Source of the DNA: Methylophaga sp.
Lineage (GTDB): Bacteria; Pseudomonadota; Gammaproteobacteria; Nitrosococcales; Methylophagaceae
Assembly (NCBI GenBank): GCA_020831825.1
Contig: JAFIFW010000010.1
Location: 49,243-113,242 of the forward strand
Direction: 5' to 3'
Length of the DNA stretch: 64,000 nt
The notes beneath the pieces were generated by a model that was not told the origin of the DNA, did not search any database, and saw only the letters and a program-made list of their open reading frames with translations. This document shows, in pieces, positions 1 through 11,435 of the stretch (positions are counted from its first letter, which is position 1; each line of letters begins with the position of its first letter). The position numbers and the translations under genes are program-made.

Positions 1-543
1 AATGGCATGGGTCCCCAGGGGATTATCAGGACCGGGAGGTACAACATCAGGCAGAACTGTCCCCTCTTCGAGATAAGCAGCTCGGATAGATGCCGGTGGT
101 GTCCATGTAGGATTCTCGCGCTTTTGGATAATACTCATTCTGCCAAGCGGTGTCCGCCAGCCTTCCCGACCAATGCCTATCGGAAAAGTCACTACACGTT
201 GCGCTTCACCCGGCCCAGGTTTGGGATAATAATAAAGGCGCAACTCGGCGAGGTTGATTACGATACCCTGACGCGGTGCATCTGGCAGTATATAACGTTT
301 GGGAATGACTATTCTTTGACCCTCACCAGGTAACCATGGGTCGACATCTGGATTGGCAGAGACAATGTCGTGGTAGCCTAGATCAAATGTTCTGGCGATA
401 TCCAGTAAGGTATCTTCATGCCGACTGACCAGGATCATGTTATGCCCGATGATTCGGGTTTCTGGTGATGGTAAGGTAAACGTCGTCGCCTGAGCCTGAA
501 AAGCAAACAGCGAAGCGCCTATGATTGATAACAATCGAAACAT
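1..543 (-). CDS. L,D-transpeptidase with LysM domain (partial, C-terminus outside window)
   Basis: The minus strand is open from the ATG at 541-543 to the window edge (181 codons), so the gene is cut off at its 3' end. Residues 1-19 form a signal peptide ending in QAQA, which suggests export to the periplasm. Residues about 36-81 look like a LysM peptidoglycan-binding unit (DTLLDIARTF, then IVSANP and IVIP). From about residue 93 the YkuD fold begins (GIVINLAELRLYYYP, later TPLG). This is the layout of the ErfK/YbiS/YcfS group, which cross-links peptidoglycan or attaches Braun lipoprotein. The catalytic HGT and SHGC motifs would lie beyond the edge, so activity cannot be judged. It is divergent from bamD. 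Confidence 0.9.
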   Translation of the reverse strand, partial: MFRLLSIIGASLFAFQAQATTFTLPSPETRIIGHNMILVSRHEDTLLDIARTFDLGYHDIVSANPDVDPWLPGEGQRIVIPKRYILPDAPRQGIVINLAELRLYYYPKPGPGEAQRVVTFPIGIGREGWRTPLGRMSIIQKRENPTWTPPASIRAAYLEEGTVLPDVVPPGPDNPLGTHAI

Positions 544-682
544 GGGTTTTCCTGAAACGAGGTGAGATCGAGCGAAATTCATATTGTACGAGCTTGTCTC
601 AGCTAAAAATAGTGATCTGCCTGCATAAAAAGACTAAGATCATGGTTTGTCTGTTCCCCAAAGCGATCGAAATCCACTCAAG

Positions 683-1459
683 ATGAAGAACCTATACCTG
701 CCACTGCTACTCATCATCAGCCTCTCTGGCTGTTCTTATTTCCAAAGAGAAGAAGCCAAAGCTGAAGAGAGCTGGAGCGTTGAAAGAATATACGCCGAGG
801 CTAAAGCCGCGCTCAATATGGGGGATTACACTAAGGCCATCCAGTATTACGATCAGCTCGAAGCACGTTTTCCGTTTGGTGAATACGCACAGCAGGCCTT
901 ACTCGAGTCCGCATTCGCGCATTACAAAAAACGTGACAGCGAAACAGCACTGGCCACAATTGACCGATTCATCCGTGTTTATCCGCTCAACCCCAACATG
1001 GACTATGCGCTCTACCTGCGTGGACTGATTAACTTCCACCGGGATATGGGCTTTCTGGATAGATATATTCCGCGCGACGAAACTCAGCGAGATCCCGCGG
1101 GTTCAAGAGATGCGTTACGCGACTTTACCAACTTGGTAAATCGCTACCCTGCCAGCCGCTACAGCGAAGATGCTACTCAACGTATCGTCTACTTACGTAA
1201 CCGTCTGGCACAACATGAAATCCATGTCGCACACTACTACATGAAGCGGACCTCATATCTTGCGGCACTGAACCGTGCCAAATATGTTGTTGAAAACTAT
1301 CCACGCACCACCGCCATGCCCGAAGCACTGATGATCATGGCCAAGGCTTATAAGATTCTGGAGTTCAATGATCTGGCAGAAGACACGCTGCGAGTACTGG
1401 AGTTGAATTATCCAGGGCACCCTGGGGTGGCGGAAGTCCGCAGAACTCGAGTCAACTAA
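683..1459 (+). CDS. bamD: Outer membrane assembly lipoprotein BamD
   Basis: 258-residue TPR lipoprotein of the BAM complex, which folds beta-barrel proteins into the outer membrane. The N-terminus MKNLYLPLLLIISLSGC is a lipoprotein signal with lipobox LSGC, making Cys17 the lipidated residue. TPR-like helices follow (AKAALNMGDYTKAIQYYDQLEARFP near the start; AALNRAKYVVENYPRT later). Conserved BamD pieces such as NPNMDYALYLRGL and the FTNLVNRYPASRY region are present. The reading frame opens at a TTG at 647, but I chose the ATG at 683 because it places the lipobox at the normal distance. The gene is monocistronic here and is closed by a strong hairpin terminator. Confidence 0.96.
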   Translation: MKNLYLPLLLIISLSGCSYFQREEAKAEESWSVERIYAEAKAALNMGDYTKAIQYYDQLEARFPFGEYAQQALLESAFAHYKKRDSETALATIDRFIRVYPLNPNMDYALYLRGLINFHRDMGFLDRYIPRDETQRDPAGSRDALRDFTNLVNRYPASRYSEDATQRIVYLRNRLAQHEIHVAHYYMKRTSYLAALNRAKYVVENYPRTTAMPEALMIMAKAYKILEFNDLAEDTLRVLELNYPGHPGVAEVRRTRVN

Positions 1460-1481
1460 ACTGCTTCAATCGACTCAAGCC

Positions 1482-1512
1482 AAAAAAAAGGGGGGTTACA
1501 CCCCTTTTTTTA
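1482..1512. terminator. Bidirectional intrinsic terminator between bamD and glnB
   Basis: An A-run followed by GGGG, a TTACA loop, CCCC and a T-run lies between the convergent ends of bamD and glnB. It can form a GC stem with a U-tract in both directions, so it can serve both genes. Confidence 0.9.
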
Positions 1513-1519
1513 TATCTGA

Positions 1520-3515
<1,996 letters not shown>

Positions 3516-3519
3516 CCAG

Positions 3520-4392
3520 TCAGACTCCCATAGCTTCCAGCATCATCTGACCAATCTCGGCCGGTGAGCGAACTGTTCTGACCCCTGCAGCTTGCAATGC
3601 AGCCAGTTTGGCTTCAGCGGTTCCCTGACCACCACTGATGATGGCGCCTGCATGGCCCATTCGTTTTCCAGCGGGCGCTGTCAAACCTGCAATATAAGCG
3701 ACCACAGGCTTGCTTACGTGTTCGGCAATATAAGCAGCAGCATCTTCTTCGGCCTGACCACCAATTTCACCAACCATGACAATACCTTCTGTTTGCGGAT
3801 CCTGTTCAAACAGTTCCAGACAGTCGATAAAGTTCATGCCATGGATCGGGTCACCGCCAATACCGACACAAGTGCTTTGGCCGAGCCCATTCAGTGTCGT
3901 CTGGTGTACCGCTTCATAGGTCAAAGTCCCGGAACGGGAGACAATGCCGATTTTACCCGGCTTGTGGATCACGCCCGGCATGATGCCGATTTTGCATTCA
4001 CCCGGCGTAATCAGACCCGGACAATTCGGGCCAATCAACCGCGCGTCGTATTGCTGTAGGGAATGTCTTACGCGCAGCATGTCCAGTACCGGAATACCTT
4101 CAGTAATGCAGGCGATAACTTTGATGCCAGCGTCAGCAGCTTCCAAAATTGCATCTGCTGCAAAAGCTGCCGGTACGTAAATCATGCTTGCATCAGCCCC
4201 GGTCACCTCAACGGCCTCATGCACCGTATTGAAAACTGGTCGATCAAGATGTGTTTGGCCACCTTTACCCGGCGTGACACCGCCAACAAACTGAGTGCCA
4301 TAGGCAATCGCTTGTTCAGAATGGAATGTGCCCTGTTTGCCAGTAAATCCCTGACAAATCACTTTGGTATTTTTGTTTACCAGAATACTCAC
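3520..4392 (-). CDS. sucD: Succinyl-CoA ligase alpha subunit
   Basis: 290-residue alpha subunit of the ADP-forming succinyl-CoA ligase of the TCA cycle. The N-terminal CoA-binding Rossmann domain reads [19 protein letters not shown]. The conserved [21 protein letters not shown] stretch follows, and the phosphohistidine is His247 in [10 protein letters not shown]. It sits 6 nt after sucC, its partner. Neither sucA, sucB nor mdh is adjacent. In methylotrophs a related pair can act as malate-CoA ligase, and sequence alone does not fully exclude that here. Confidence 0.95.
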   Translation of the reverse strand: MSILVNKNTKVICQGFTGKQGTFHSEQAIAYGTQFVGGVTPGKGGQTHLDRPVFNTVHEAVEVTGADASMIYVPAAFAADAILEAADAGIKVIACITEGIPVLDMLRVRHSLQQYDARLIGPNCPGLITPGECKIGIMPGVIHKPGKIGIVSRSGTLTYEAVHQTTLNGLGQSTCVGIGGDPIHGMNFIDCLELFEQDPQTEGIVMVGEIGGQAEEDAAAYIAEHVSKPVVAYIAGLTAPAGKRMGHAGAIISGGQGTAEAKLAALQAAGVRTVRSPAEIGQMMLEAMGV

Positions 4393-4398
4393 AATGCA

Positions 4399-5562
4399 TT
4401 ACTCCTTGGCAGCGGCGACAGCAAGTCGTGCTGCTTCAGTCAAATCCTGTGCAGCTTGAAGATTCATACCGCTTTGTGCCAGTAACTGTCGGCCATTTTC
4501 AGCATTGGTACCTTCGAGGCGCACAACCACCGGCAGCGACAAACCGATTTCCCGTGCGGCCTGAACAATGCCTTCTGCAATAAGATCGCAGCGAACAATA
4601 CCGCCAAAAATATTCACCAGTATCGACTTGACTTTGTGATCTGACAAAATCAGCTTGAACGCTTCAGCAACACGATCTGCGGTGGTGCCTCCCCCGACAT
4701 CCAGAAAGTTGGCAGGTTCGCCACCCTCTTTTTGAATAAGATCCATCGTTGCCATGGCCAGACCCGCCCCGTTAACCATGCAAGCGACATTACCTTCCAG
4801 GGCGATATAGTTCAGCCCATATTGACGCGCAATGACTTCAGCATCATTTTCCTGGCTGGGATCAAACATCGCTTCCAGTTCCGGATGACGAAACAAGCCG
4901 TTATCATCAAGGTTAACCTTTGCATCCACCGCCAGCAGTTGACCCTGGGCAGTCACTGCCAGCGGGTTGATTTCAACCAGGCTGGCATCGTTGTCGACAA
5001 ACATTCGATAGAGCCCCTGCATCACTTTCTGCAGCTGTTTGAAGGCATCACCTTGCAAGCCAAGGAAAAAGCCAGCTCGCCGGCACTGATAGCCCTGCAA
5101 TCCAACCACAGGATCAATATACAGTGACAAGATAGCCTCTGGCTGATGCTCAGCAACTTCCTCAATATCCATACCGCCTTGTGCTGAAACCATGAACACC
5201 ACTTTACGGCTGACCCGATCTACCAGCACCGCCAGATAGAGTTCACGGGCAATATCCGACGGCTGTTCGATCAATACTTGATTGACAGGCAAACCTTCAG
5301 CGGTGGTTTGGTGGGTAACCAGATGACGACCCAGCATGGCATAGGTCGCGTCACTGACAGCATCGTGTGAATCAACCACCTTGACTCCACCTGCCTTGCC
5401 TCGACCACCGGCATGTACCTGGGCTTTAACAACCCAGCGCTCGCCGCCTAACTGTTCAGCTGCCTGACGTGCCTGAATATTACTGAAAACGGCTTGCCCG
5501 TTAGGTGTCGGTATGCCGTATCGGCTGAATAATTGTTTCGCCTGGAATTCATGCAGGTTCAT
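4399..5562 (-). CDS. sucC: Succinyl-CoA ligase beta subunit
   Basis: 387-residue beta subunit, almost exactly the E. coli length. An ATP-grasp domain fills the first half, with MNLHEFQAKQLFSRYGIP at the start, KAQVHAGGRGKAGGVK for nucleotide binding, and EINPLAVT carrying metal ligands. The C-terminal ligase domain has NFLDVGGGTT and NIFGGIVRCD, which grip the incoming phosphohistidine of SucD. It is the first gene of the sucC-sucD-nadE-glnB run and is divergent from pip, with about 140 nt between the two start codons for promoters. Confidence 0.95.
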   Translation of the reverse strand: MNLHEFQAKQLFSRYGIPTPNGQAVFSNIQARQAAEQLGGERWVVKAQVHAGGRGKAGGVKVVDSHDAVSDATYAMLGRHLVTHQTTAEGLPVNQVLIEQPSDIARELYLAVLVDRVSRKVVFMVSAQGGMDIEEVAEHQPEAILSLYIDPVVGLQGYQCRRAGFFLGLQGDAFKQLQKVMQGLYRMFVDNDASLVEINPLAVTAQGQLLAVDAKVNLDDNGLFRHPELEAMFDPSQENDAEVIARQYGLNYIALEGNVACMVNGAGLAMATMDLIQKEGGEPANFLDVGGGTTADRVAEAFKLILSDHKVKSILVNIFGGIVRCDLIAEGIVQAAREIGLSLPVVVRLEGTNAENGRQLLAQSGMNLQAAQDLTEAARLAVAAAKE

Positions 5563-5700
5563 GTTTGTTTGCCTTTACTGTCTCAGACTGAATGCCGTTA
5601 TCTGATAACGGCAAGTAAACGGTATATTTTCGCCCATCAGGCGGATAAATGCCATCATACGACGTGATATAGTATGCGGCGTATTGAATCGGAAACTCTG

Positions 5701-6666
5701 ATGCTGACGCTCTACCCGGAAATCGAACCCTTTCACAACGAACACCTGCTCATGGAAAAGCTGCCAGACGGCCGTCATCATGAGATTTACATCGAGCAGT
5801 GTGGCAACCCCAACGGTATTCCTGTGCTGTTCTTGCATGGTGGTCCGGGCTCAGGCTGTCGGCCCATGCATCGATGCTTTTTTGATCCCCAGCGCTACCA
5901 CATCGTATTATTCGACCAACGAGGCTGTGGGCGCTCATTGCCCGAAGGTGAGCTTGAACACAATAACGCTGATTATCTCGTCGCTGATATTGAAGCCATT
6001 CGTCAGCATTTGAATATCAAACAATGGCTGCTGTTCGGAGGTTCCTGGGGTTCAACACTGGCACTTCTCTATGCCCGTCAATACCCTGAGTCGGTCAGTG
6101 CGATGCTCCTGCGCGGTATATTTCTCGGCCGTCAGCAGGATATTGACTGGGTCTATGCCCAAGGGGGTGCCTCGCGAATTTTTCCAGAGGCCTGGCAATC
6201 GCTTGTTGAGCGACTGCCTGTTGCAGAGCAGTCTCATCCCTTGAAAGCCTATCAGCAAATGCTTCAACAAGGTGACGCCTCGCTGACCCAACAAGCAGCA
6301 AGTGATCTACAGCACTGGGAAGCCACTATTGTCATGATGCGCGATCATGAGTATCAAGCGGATCCGGAAGCCACCGTCAGTCCGCTTGCACACTCACTGA
6401 TTCAGTTACATTTTGCGCTGAACGAATGTTTTATTGGCGACACACCGATACTGAATAATCTTGATGCTGTTCAACAAATCCCAACCAGGTTGATTCATGG
6501 CCGTTACGACATGGTCTGCCCTGTCGAACAGGCTTTACTGCTCAAGCAACAGCTTCCAGATGCTGAACTGGAAATCGTGCCCTTGGCTGGCCATGCTGCG
6601 GGGGAACCGGCATTGATTGATGCCCTGATTCGTGCCACCAACGACATGGCAGACAGATTGTCGTGA
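5701..6666 (+). CDS. pip: Proline iminopeptidase (alpha/beta hydrolase)
   Basis: 321-residue S33-family serine peptidase that removes N-terminal proline from peptides. The oxyanion motif HGGPGSG begins at residue 46, DQRGCGRS at 72, and the nucleophile elbow GGSWGSTL places Ser115 as the catalytic serine. HGRYDMVCP and LAGHAAGEP carry the likely Asp and His. I chose the ATG at 5701 (MLTLYPEIEPF) because it matches the family N-terminus and has GGAAA upstream. The frame also offers an ATG at 5674 that would add nine residues. The stop overlaps the GTG of dtd by 3 nt, so the pair is probably translationally coupled. Confidence 0.92.
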   Translation: MLTLYPEIEPFHNEHLLMEKLPDGRHHEIYIEQCGNPNGIPVLFLHGGPGSGCRPMHRCFFDPQRYHIVLFDQRGCGRSLPEGELEHNNADYLVADIEAIRQHLNIKQWLLFGGSWGSTLALLYARQYPESVSAMLLRGIFLGRQQDIDWVYAQGGASRIFPEAWQSLVERLPVAEQSHPLKAYQQMLQQGDASLTQQAASDLQHWEATIVMMRDHEYQADPEATVSPLAHSLIQLHFALNECFIGDTPILNNLDAVQQIPTRLIHGRYDMVCPVEQALLLKQQLPDAELEIVPLAGHAAGEPALIDALIRATNDMADRLS

Positions 6667-7100
6667 TCGGTTTGTTGCAGCGCGTCAGTCAGGCATCTGT
6701 CAGTGTGCAGGGACAGATCATCGCAGAGATTGAGCAAGGCCTGATGGTATTGATCGGCGTAGAACACAACGACACTCAGGCTCAGGCGGATCGCCTTGTT
6801 GAACGGATTATCCGTTATCGGATATTTGCCGACAGCCAGGACAAAATGAATCTGAGCCTTCTGGATGTGCAGGGCAGCCTGTTGCTGGTGCCCCAATTCA
6901 CATTGCCAGCAGATACTCGCAAGGGCTTGCGTCCGAGTTTTACACCCGCAGCAACGCCGTCAAAAGGTGCAGAATTGTTCGATTATCTGGTCAATCAGGC
7001 AAGTGAATCTGTTGAAAAAGTGGCATCCGGTCAGTTTGGTGCAAATATGCAAGTCGCACTGGTCAATGATGGTCCAGTGACATTCTGGTTACAAACATAA
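6663..7100 (+). CDS. dtd: D-aminoacyl-tRNA deacylase
   Basis: 145-residue DTD that hydrolyses D-amino acids, and mischarged glycine, from tRNA as translation proofreading. The start is a GTG overlapping the pip stop; MIGLLQRVSQASVSV matches the family N-terminus. The C-terminal NDGPVTFWLQ motif is intact. The other active-site motif, usually SQFTL, reads PQFTL here (LLVPQFTLPADTRKGLRPSF), a substitution of the serine by proline that I note but cannot interpret. It is followed 15 nt later by the unknown gene at 7116. Confidence 0.94.
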   Translation: MIGLLQRVSQASVSVQGQIIAEIEQGLMVLIGVEHNDTQAQADRLVERIIRYRIFADSQDKMNLSLLDVQGSLLLVPQFTLPADTRKGLRPSFTPAATPSKGAELFDYLVNQASESVEKVASGQFGANMQVALVNDGPVTFWLQT

Positions 7101-7115
7101 TGATTCAGGGAAAAT

Positions 7116-7736
7116 ATGCGTAGTTTGAGAAACTTCTTGATCGGTTTAGTCCTGTTGATACTGGCGATGTTTGCCATGCTGTTCATTCCAACCAGTCAAG
7201 TGGAAGCGCCCAGGGTCTGGGAGCTGGAGCAAATGCCAGATGGCAATATCAAGGTGCTGAATATTCACCTTGGTACCACCACATACCAACAAGCCCAATA
7301 CGCACTGCGAGAACTGGGAGAAGTGGCCATTTTTGTCAATCAAGAAGGTAAAGCTTCGCTTGAAGTATTTTTTGATGCTATTAATCTGGCGGGATTGTCT
7401 GCCAGAGCAGTTCTCAATCTGAAAATGAATGATGATGAATTAAGAGGTTTGATTGATCGCAGTCCAGATGCGGGCCGCCTGCAGCGCAGTGGTGCTCGTC
7501 GATATCAAATCCATCATTCTGATTACGATGCCGTTTTCAATGCTCCTGTGATGGCAATGACCTATATCCCAGGCCTGAGACTTGATGAGGCGATGCTAAG
7601 GTATCGCTTTGGTGAGCCGATTGCCATTGAACATCAAGCCGAGGATGGTGCTGAGCTATGGCGTTATCCACATCTGGGACTCACCGTAGGGCTTCACCCC
7701 AGTGAACGGCCTGTTCTGCTGTTTGAGGCAAACTGA
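7116..7736 (+). CDS. Conserved-looking membrane-anchored protein of unknown function
   Basis: I do not recognise a named family. The 206-residue protein begins with a basic tip (MRSLRNFLIG) and one hydrophobic helix at about 8-27, with no clear cleavage site, so it is probably anchored in the inner membrane facing the periplasm. The rest is soluble and contains RVWELEQMPDGNIKVLNIHLGTTT-type strands and a repeatedly acidic C-terminal half. It is 15 nt after dtd and likely cotranscribed. Its last 56 nt overlap the 3' end of the GGDEF-EAL gene on the other strand, a tail-to-tail overlap. Confidence 0.8.
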   Translation: MRSLRNFLIGLVLLILAMFAMLFIPTSQVEAPRVWELEQMPDGNIKVLNIHLGTTTYQQAQYALRELGEVAIFVNQEGKASLEVFFDAINLAGLSARAVLNLKMNDDELRGLIDRSPDAGRLQRSGARRYQIHHSDYDAVFNAPVMAMTYIPGLRLDEAMLRYRFGEPIAIEHQAEDGAELWRYPHLGLTVGLHPSERPVLLFEAN

Positions 7737-10700
7737 TACGCTTTTCGACCAGTTGCATCAGCTCCTCAATCGGCACCGGCCGGCTGAAGAGGTAGCCTTG
7801 AGCGCGCTTGCAGTTTTGGGCTCTGAGAAAGGTTAGTTGTTCAGCAGTTTCAACGCCTTCGGCCACAACTTGCAGATCCAGACTTTCCGACATCGCAAGA
7901 ATCGCATTAACAATAGCGGCATCGTCTTTGTCATCGGTGACATCGCTGACAAATGTTCTGTCGATTTTCAGCACGTTGAGCGGAAACTGTTTCAAATAGG
8001 AGAGAGATGAATAGCCCGTTCCAAAATCGTCAATTGCCAGAGTGACGCCCAAAGCACTGAGTTGTCGCAGGGTGTCAATCGCCAATTCGGTGTCCTCCAT
8101 CAACAAGCTTTCAGTAATCTCAAGTTCAAGATTTTTTGCCGACATCCCGGTTTCAAGCAGTAAGTTATGGATATAACGCGCCAAGTGACCACCTTTGAAC
8201 TGGCGCCCAGACAAGTTTACCGCCATCACAAAATCATCGGGCAAATCTGCTGACGACTCAACAAACTGACGGCAAGTTTCACGCAACACCCACTCACCCA
8301 CTGTATTGATGAGACCGGTATCTTCAAGTAGTGGCACAAATCGACTGGGTGAAACTTCGCCCCAATGTTCGGTATGCCAGCGTAATAAAACTTCCGCGCC
8401 GGAAATTCTTCCGCTCTCCAAATCAATCTGCGGTTGAAAATGCAGATAAAACTCATTCTGCTCTACAGCTCTTCGCAGACTTGTTTCCAGCGCCAGACGC
8501 TGTGCAGCTTCGGCATTCATATCTGCTGAATAAAACTGAAAGTTATTACGCCCACTATTTTTAGCGTGGTACATGGCAGCATCGGCATTACGGATGAGCA
8601 TATCCACATCTCGACCATCAGCAGGATACAGACTGATGCCAATGCTTGGACTGATGTTCACTTCGGTACCATCCAGCAAATATGGCAAGGCCGCCGTGTT
8701 AAGAATTTTCTCAGCCACCTTGCCGACATATTGTGCTGACCGCACATCTTCCAGAATCACCGTGAACTCGTCACCACCCAGCCGAGCCACTGTGTCGCCC
8801 TCACGTACGCAGGATCTGACCCGCTTAGCCACTTCACAAAGCAACATATCACCGACTTTGTGCCCGAGTGAGTCATTGATGTGTTTAAAGTGATCCAGAT
8901 CCAGAAAAAACACTGCCAAACGTCCAGAGTTTCTGTGTGCCTTGTGAATGGCATGTTCGAGCCGGTCATTAAACACCGCACGATTCGGCAAGCCGGTCAG
9001 AACGTCTGCATTGGCGAGTCGAGTCAAACGTTCTTCGTTCTCACGCTGTTTGGTCACATCCTCAAACAGCCAAATCGAACCTTCCGCAGGAGACTCGGGC
9101 TCAATCGCCTTTCCAGCTACCGCACACCAGAAACGTTGACCATTCATTCGAACCATTTCAACCTGTGCTTCAAAATCCTCACCCTGGGCAAGTGCGCTAT
9201 AGGCGTTTTCGCCGAACTGCACAAAGGCTTCAAGACTCGGATGCAAAGACCTTGCACTCTCACCCTCAATTTGCGCGCGCGAGTAGCCAAATAATTGTTC
9301 AAACTTGTGATTGACGCGTATCAGGTGACGATCCTTGATGAAGGCAATCCCCACCATGGCATTTTCGAGAATAGCGTCCAGTTCAGAGGTTCTCTGCTGA
9401 AGTTGCAAACGGGTTTCTTTCCAGTCCGTGATGTCTGAAATGACACACACCCATAAATCACCATCAATGCTGCTGACAGGACTCAATGACAACCAAACGG
9501 AAATCACATCACCGTTAAAATCATAACCATCAAATTCCCGGTGTTTTTTCTGCAACAAGTGCAGTTTGTCGGGCATCAGCAATGCAGGCGTACCATCAAG
9601 AAATCTGGACAGCGGTTGCCCCACCAACTGCTGCTCTTTGGCATGAAGTACTTGTTCAACCGCAGGATTGCAGGCAGTGATCATGCCCTCGTTATTGAGG
9701 GTCAGAATGGCTTCCGGTACGCCATTAAGGATGGCGCGAATATGCTGTTCACGAATCTGCAGACTGTGTTTCGCCTCAGCCAAATCATTAATCAATATCT
9801 GATTGTTCTCGGCAAATTGATTAAAGTCTTTTGCCAACAGATTGAATTCTGCTGCTCCTGTTTGAGCCGTCAGGCGGGTATCAAATTGTTTGGAAGATAA
9901 GGCGTGCATCGCCTCACGCAGTCGATTTAATGGCTGGGCAATTCGATTCGACACCGTGAGGGAAAACCAGAACATGGCCAACACGACCAGTATCGTCAGT
10001 CCGATAATCAGCGCTCTTGCGCTGTCGGCAATGAGAGAAGACCTGTCAACCGTCTGCAGACTGTAGTGGTTGATAGCCCGAGACAATGACGACAAATCAG
10101 CAGACATTTGTTCAAGCAGTGCCGAGATTTGCCGTAGATTAGCACCGAGTTGTTGGCTGTTCTCGACTTCAAGCTGACGCAAGCGGCTGATGCCATTATC
10201 GGCGCTCAGACTGGTCGCGGCCAATGAGACACGATGCTCGGAAAGTTCTGCCAGGATATCAAGACCTGAACCCGCCTGTTCGAGTGACTGAATTGCACTC
10301 TGCAAACTTTGATCAGATGCTTGTGTTGAAAGCATCAGAGAATCAACGTCCGCTGATGAGTTCACTGCGGTATGGATAAGTGCCCGAATATCTGCGGTCA
10401 GTTTCAACAAGGCAAAACTGACGGTCTGAAGTTGGGCACTCATCTGCACCCGAACTCGCTCTGACAAAGGTTGGTAGATCAATGAGAGTCTGGCGACCAG
10501 CTCCAGTGAACGTGCTTCAAGTTCATCGACGATAACTTGCTGCTCGTTAATCTGCTCAGCCAGCATTAGTTTTTCAGACATCAAAGCTGAAAGTTGAGTA
10601 TCGAGCAGGAGAAATTGCTGATAATGCTGATACAGTTCATCCACGAGAGCTTCACCGCTGTTGAGCTTATGGCTGGACTGCGACAATCTTTGCCAATAAT

Positions 10701-10986
10701 GCTCAAAGTCAGTCTCAAGCGTATTGCGATAGATCACTTGCTCGAGCTGTGTTTCATTGACGGCATTGATTATCTGTTGTTGACGCAACACAAAAGCTGC
10801 TGAAATTGAACTGATTTGGCGGCTGTTGTCTTCCAGCGGCAACACTTGCTCAATCAAGACACGCTGGTTCTCGGCATAGCGAAGATTACTGTAGAGAGAC
10901 ACTGCTGCAATTATCATTACCGCGACGATAGTTGCTATTGCCCATAACCGGAGCAGCTTCCTCATACTCCACTGGTTAAATATCAT
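7681..10986 (-). CDS. Membrane sensor PAS-GGDEF-EAL cyclic-di-GMP protein
   Basis: 1101 residues. A transmembrane helix at about 12-32 and a second at about 328-348 flank a roughly 295-residue helical extracytoplasmic sensor. A HAMP region and two PAS units follow (one starting near IRAILNGVPEAILTLNNEG, one near LDAILENAMVGIAFIKD with a PAC segment), then GGDEF and EAL. The cyclase site reads ARLGGDEF, and REGD lies five residues upstream, fitting the RxxD inhibitory site. The phosphodiesterase signature is AEVLLRW instead of EAL, but NLSGRQF, ITESLL, DDFGTGYSSL, KIDRTFV and VVAEGVET are intact. Either activity is therefore possible. The ligand is unknown. The start is ATG 10986; an in-frame ATG also occurs at codon 8. 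Confidence 0.93.
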   Translation of the reverse strand: MIFNQWSMRKLLRLWAIATIVAVMIIAAVSLYSNLRYAENQRVLIEQVLPLEDNSRQISSISAAFVLRQQQIINAVNETQLEQVIYRNTLETDFEHYWQRLSQSSHKLNSGEALVDELYQHYQQFLLLDTQLSALMSEKLMLAEQINEQQVIVDELEARSLELVARLSLIYQPLSERVRVQMSAQLQTVSFALLKLTADIRALIHTAVNSSADVDSLMLSTQASDQSLQSAIQSLEQAGSGLDILAELSEHRVSLAATSLSADNGISRLRQLEVENSQQLGANLRQISALLEQMSADLSSLSRAINHYSLQTVDRSSLIADSARALIIGLTILVVLAMFWFSLTVSNRIAQPLNRLREAMHALSSKQFDTRLTAQTGAAEFNLLAKDFNQFAENNQILINDLAEAKHSLQIREQHIRAILNGVPEAILTLNNEGMITACNPAVEQVLHAKEQQLVGQPLSRFLDGTPALLMPDKLHLLQKKHREFDGYDFNGDVISVWLSLSPVSSIDGDLWVCVISDITDWKETRLQLQQRTSELDAILENAMVGIAFIKDRHLIRVNHKFEQLFGYSRAQIEGESARSLHPSLEAFVQFGENAYSALAQGEDFEAQVEMVRMNGQRFWCAVAGKAIEPESPAEGSIWLFEDVTKQRENEERLTRLANADVLTGLPNRAVFNDRLEHAIHKAHRNSGRLAVFFLDLDHFKHINDSLGHKVGDMLLCEVAKRVRSCVREGDTVARLGGDEFTVILEDVRSAQYVGKVAEKILNTAALPYLLDGTEVNISPSIGISLYPADGRDVDMLIRNADAAMYHAKNSGRNNFQFYSADMNAEAAQRLALETSLRRAVEQNEFYLHFQPQIDLESGRISGAEVLLRWHTEHWGEVSPSRFVPLLEDTGLINTVGEWVLRETCRQFVESSADLPDDFVMAVNLSGRQFKGGHLARYIHNLLLETGMSAKNLELEITESLLMEDTELAIDTLRQLSALGVTLAIDDFGTGYSSLSYLKQFPLNVLKIDRTFVSDVTDDKDDAAIVNAILAMSESLDLQVVAEGVETAEQLTFLRAQNCKRAQGYLFSRPVPIEELMQLVEKRISLPQTAEQAVHWGEALR

Positions 10987-11231
10987 GCTTGTATGTCCAA
11001 TGATCCGCTCATCCTGGCTGTTGTCATTCGCTGACGGTCTCCATCGTACAGTCCAAAGAATCTACCAGCATACTCTCTGGAGCGCTAGGCCAGGTTATTA
11101 CTGATCGCAAACGTGAATGAAGGCTGTCTCATCCATTGATACGATGGTAAAGCTGCCGTGTCAGTACTTGTCGGTGATAAGCAGTAAAACTTTGGGACGA
11201 ATACAAATTGAATCCATCGCTTGAAGGATCC

Positions 11232-11432
11232 TCATCGTACTTTTCCATCATCACTGTCTTGCTTATCGTCTTCGGACTGAGGATCTTGAGGTGCATCATC
11301 ATCGAGCAGTATACGATGCGCTGCGCCTTCCATATCATCATACTGACCACTACGAACTGCCCAGAAAAAGACTGCTACACCGACCAAGCCCAGTAATAAC
11401 ATCGCCGGTAATAAACCATAAATGACTTCCAT
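11232..11432 (-). CDS. ccoS: cbb3 oxidase maturation protein CcoS
   Basis: 66-residue small membrane protein required for heme and copper insertion into cbb3-type cytochrome oxidase. One transmembrane helix (about residues 4-26, VIYGLLPAMLLLGLVGVAVFFW) is followed by the short family signature RSGQYDDMEGAAHRIL and an acidic tail. It starts 3 nt after the ccoI stop and ends the ccoGHIS set. About 245 nt of DNA with no gene I can support lies between it and the GGDEF-EAL gene, and I see no clear terminator there. Confidence 0.93.
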   Translation of the reverse strand: MEVIYGLLPAMLLLGLVGVAVFFWAVRSGQYDDMEGAAHRILLDDDAPQDPQSEDDKQDSDDGKVR

Positions 11433-11435
11433 TTT

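Noticed and set aside
7..333. 108-codon plus-strand frame at the left edge
   Set aside because: It lies opposite the L,D-transpeptidase, which has a signal peptide and LysM/YkuD motifs; the plus-strand translation is cysteine- and arginine-rich with no family.
4399..5562. sucCD as malate-CoA ligase (mtkAB)
   Set aside because: Lengths and motifs match succinyl-CoA ligase and no serine-cycle genes are nearby; not fully excluded.
10987..11231. Possible gene or RNA in the 245-nt gap before the GGDEF-EAL gene
   Set aside because: No frame with a ribosome site or family match, and no strong hairpin with a U-tract.
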